A DNA stretch of 64,000 bases from Streptomyces sp. NBC_00448. Its GTDB lineage: Bacteria; Actinomycetota; Actinomycetes; Streptomycetales; Streptomycetaceae. The notes beneath the pieces are model-generated. The model saw nothing but the letters and a program-made list of their open reading frames with translations, made no database searches and was not told the DNA's origin. The translations under genes and the position numbers were made by a program. The stretch is from contig NZ_CP107913.1 of assembly GCF_036014115.1 (NCBI RefSeq), positions 2,297,001 to 2,361,000 on the forward strand, read 5' to 3'. The first letter of the stretch is position 1. Every line of letters starts with the position of its first letter. Of this stretch, positions 62,725 through 64,000 are shown in pieces.

Positions 62725-64000
62725 TCAGCTCGGCAGGGTCCAGCTCTGCGCGGCGGTTCCGTTGCAGTCCCAGATCCGCAACTGCGTCCCGTCGGCCGTC
62801 GAACTGTTCGGGTCGTCCAGGCAGCGCCCGGACTCCGGGTTGACCAGCGAGCCGTTCGCCCCGGCCAGCCAGCGCTGCGCACCGCTGCCGTTGCACTGCC
62901 ACCACTGCACCAGCGTGCCGTCGGCAGTACCGCTCCCGCTCACGTCCAGGCAGCCGCCCAGCGCGCGCAGCGTGCCGCCCTCGCCCGGCACGACCGTCCA
63001 GTTCTGCGCGCCGGTGCCGTTGCAGCCCCACAGCTGCACGTGCGTGCCGTCGGTGGTCCCGGAGTTGGCGACGTCCACGCACTTGCCCGGGATGCCGGAG
63101 GTGACGGGGCCGGTACGGGTCTGCCCGCCGGACGCCAGCGCGGACTCCACCAGCGCGGCCGCGCCGCTCATCCCGGCCTCGTTCGGGTGGTACTGCGAGC
63201 GGCCCGCCGCGGGCGTGTACGTCTCCACCCACGGGACGGCCGCACACGCGTCGTGGCCGTGACTCGCGGCGGCCAGGTCCACCAGCGTCGCGCCCGTCGC
63301 GGTCGCCGCGGTGCTCGTCGCGTCGGCCAGCCGGGACGCGATGCTGCGCTCGTACGCGGCCTGGTCGGCGGTGAGCGGCACCCCGGTGCAGACACCGGAG
63401 TCCGGCAGGATGGTGAAGTAGTCGACCAGCAGCACCTTCGCCTGGGGCGCGGTGGCGTGCACCGCGTCGACCACGTTCTCGATCCGCCCGGCCAGCACCC
63501 CGAAGGTCTGGTCGATCGAACCCTGGTCCACGCTCCCGCAGTTCGACCCGCCGCTGGTCTGGCAGGAGTACGCGTCGATGCTGCCCAGATAGTCCACGTC
63601 ATTGCCGCCGATGGTGACGGTGACGAGCTGGGTGGCGCTGGTGACCGCGTCGATCTGCGGCGGCTGCCCGGCCTGGCCGGTGGTCAGCACGTTCGCGGTC
63701 GTCGCGCCGCTGCACGAGGCGTCGGTGAGGTTCGCGCCGATGTCCCGGGCCAGCACGCTCGCGTAGTTGTTCTGCGACCGGGCGCAGGCGGCCGCGCCCG
63801 TGCCGGTCTGGGCCGGCGGGATGCCCGGCCCCGCGGCGAAGGAGCTGCCCATCGCCACGTAGTTCAGCCCGGCGTCGTCCGCCGCGGCGGCGGCCGTCGT
63901 GCCCGCCGCTGATCGGCCCGCCGCCGTTGTGCCCGAGGGCGTCGCCGGCGCTCCGGCGATCGCCGCGGGAGCCAGGAACACCGCCATCGCCGCGACCGCC
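62725..64000 (-). CDS. secreted SGNH esterase with ricin-type lectin domain (5' end beyond window)
   Basis: At least 424 aa. The window edge cuts the signal peptide: AVAA-MAVFLAPAAIAGA is its hydrophobic core, so the true start lies past 64000. SGNH domain (about 40-285): block I YVAMGSSFAAGPG, block III TIGGNDVDYLG, block V QYHPNEAGMS. This resembles the Streptomyces lipase/esterase class with three disulfides (several Cys pairs are present). The C-terminal RICIN beta-trefoil (about 290-420) has three repeats ending in QLWGCNGTGAQNW, QWWQCNGSGAQRW and RIWDCNGTAAQSW, which bind galactose- or xylose-type polymers. Likely deacylates polysaccharide or lipid at a surface. Confidence 0.9.
   Translation of the reverse strand, partial: AVAAMAVFLAPAAIAGAPATPSGTTAAGRSAAGTTAAAAADDAGLNYVAMGSSFAAGPGIPPAQTGTGAAACARSQNNYASVLARDIGANLTDASCSGATTANVLTTGQAGQPPQIDAVTSATQLVTVTIGGNDVDYLGSIDAYSCQTSGGSNCGSVDQGSIDQTFGVLAGRIENVVDAVHATAPQAKVLLVDYFTILPDSGVCTGVPLTADQAAYERSIASRLADATSTAATATGATLVDLAAASHGHDACAAVPWVETYTPAAGRSQYHPNEAGMSGAAALVESALASGGQTRTGPVTSGIPGKCVDVANSGTTDGTHVQLWGCNGTGAQNWTVVPGEGGTLRALGGCLDVSGSGTADGTLVQWWQCNGSGAQRWLAGANGSLVNPESGRCLDDPNSSTADGTQLRIWDCNGTAAQSWTLPS

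Overview
The window is about 73% GC, with short intergenic gaps, many GTG starts, ATGA/GTGA gene overlaps and a few rare TTA leucine codons. Together with families such as a LAETG sortase-anchored protein, a GlxA regulator, an Scr1-type regulator, TerD proteins and a PknB-type kinase, this points to a streptomycete chromosome (Streptomyces or a close Streptomycetaceae relative). No rRNA, tRNA, CRISPR, integrase, transposase or large biosynthetic cluster was recognised.

Layout. 1-8.5 kb: a Ser/Thr kinase (cut by the window edge), a sortase substrate, an amidohydrolase, a secreted SGNH hydrolase, and a GlxA regulator divergent from an MFS exporter plus a DUF488 gene. 8.3-9.5 kb: a scar in which a 188-nt piece of the DUF488 gene is duplicated around two antitoxin-like HTH genes and the tail of a truncated HigB/RelE-like toxin. 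9.6-12 kb: a ketoglutarate-semialdehyde dehydrogenase divergent from an IclR regulator. 12-15.5 kb: an XRE/TPR regulator divergent from an Scr1-type regulator module whose two small partner genes carry TTA codons. 15.6-18.5 kb: a methyltransferase, then an ECF sigma factor with a very long low-complexity tail overlapping a single-pass membrane protein. 18.8-22.1 kb: an unrecognised TIM-barrel-like protein, 5-dehydro-4-deoxyglucarate dehydratase and, divergently, uronate dehydrogenase. With the dehydrogenase at 9.6 kb these give most of the oxidative uronate route to 2-oxoglutarate. 22.3-33 kb: two TerD-family proteins, a secreted HNH nuclease, a zinc alcohol dehydrogenase divergent from a TetR regulator, a conserved hypothetical, an ABCG-like transporter and a molybdenum-cofactor-sulfurase-like PLP enzyme.

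33.4-43.6 kb is one tightly overlapping operon: a cytoplasmic GH78 alpha-L-rhamnosidase, a sugar-binding lipoprotein, two MalF/MalG-type permeases and a GH106-like rhamnosidase. No ATPase is present, so a shared one is expected. 43.8-49.7 kb: a carbohydrate-acid/polyol block with a DeoR regulator, a 2-hydroxyacid dehydrogenase, an FGGY kinase and, divergently, a D-ribulokinase-like FGGY kinase coupled to a histidine phosphatase. After a membrane protein of unknown role and dapD (lysine/peptidoglycan), 52.5-61 kb holds a large secreted GH78 rhamnosidase, a second secreted GH78-like enzyme and a DUF2264 protein. The window ends with a GT4 glycosyltransferase gene that appears frameshifted in a G7 run, and a secreted SGNH esterase with a ricin-type lectin domain (cut by the edge).

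The main theme is plant cell-wall sugar use: rhamnosidases outside and inside the cell, an oligosaccharide importer, and an oxidative pathway for galacturonate or glucuronate. Rhamnose and galacturonate are the two backbone sugars of rhamnogalacturonan I, so the two halves may serve one substrate. That link is inference.
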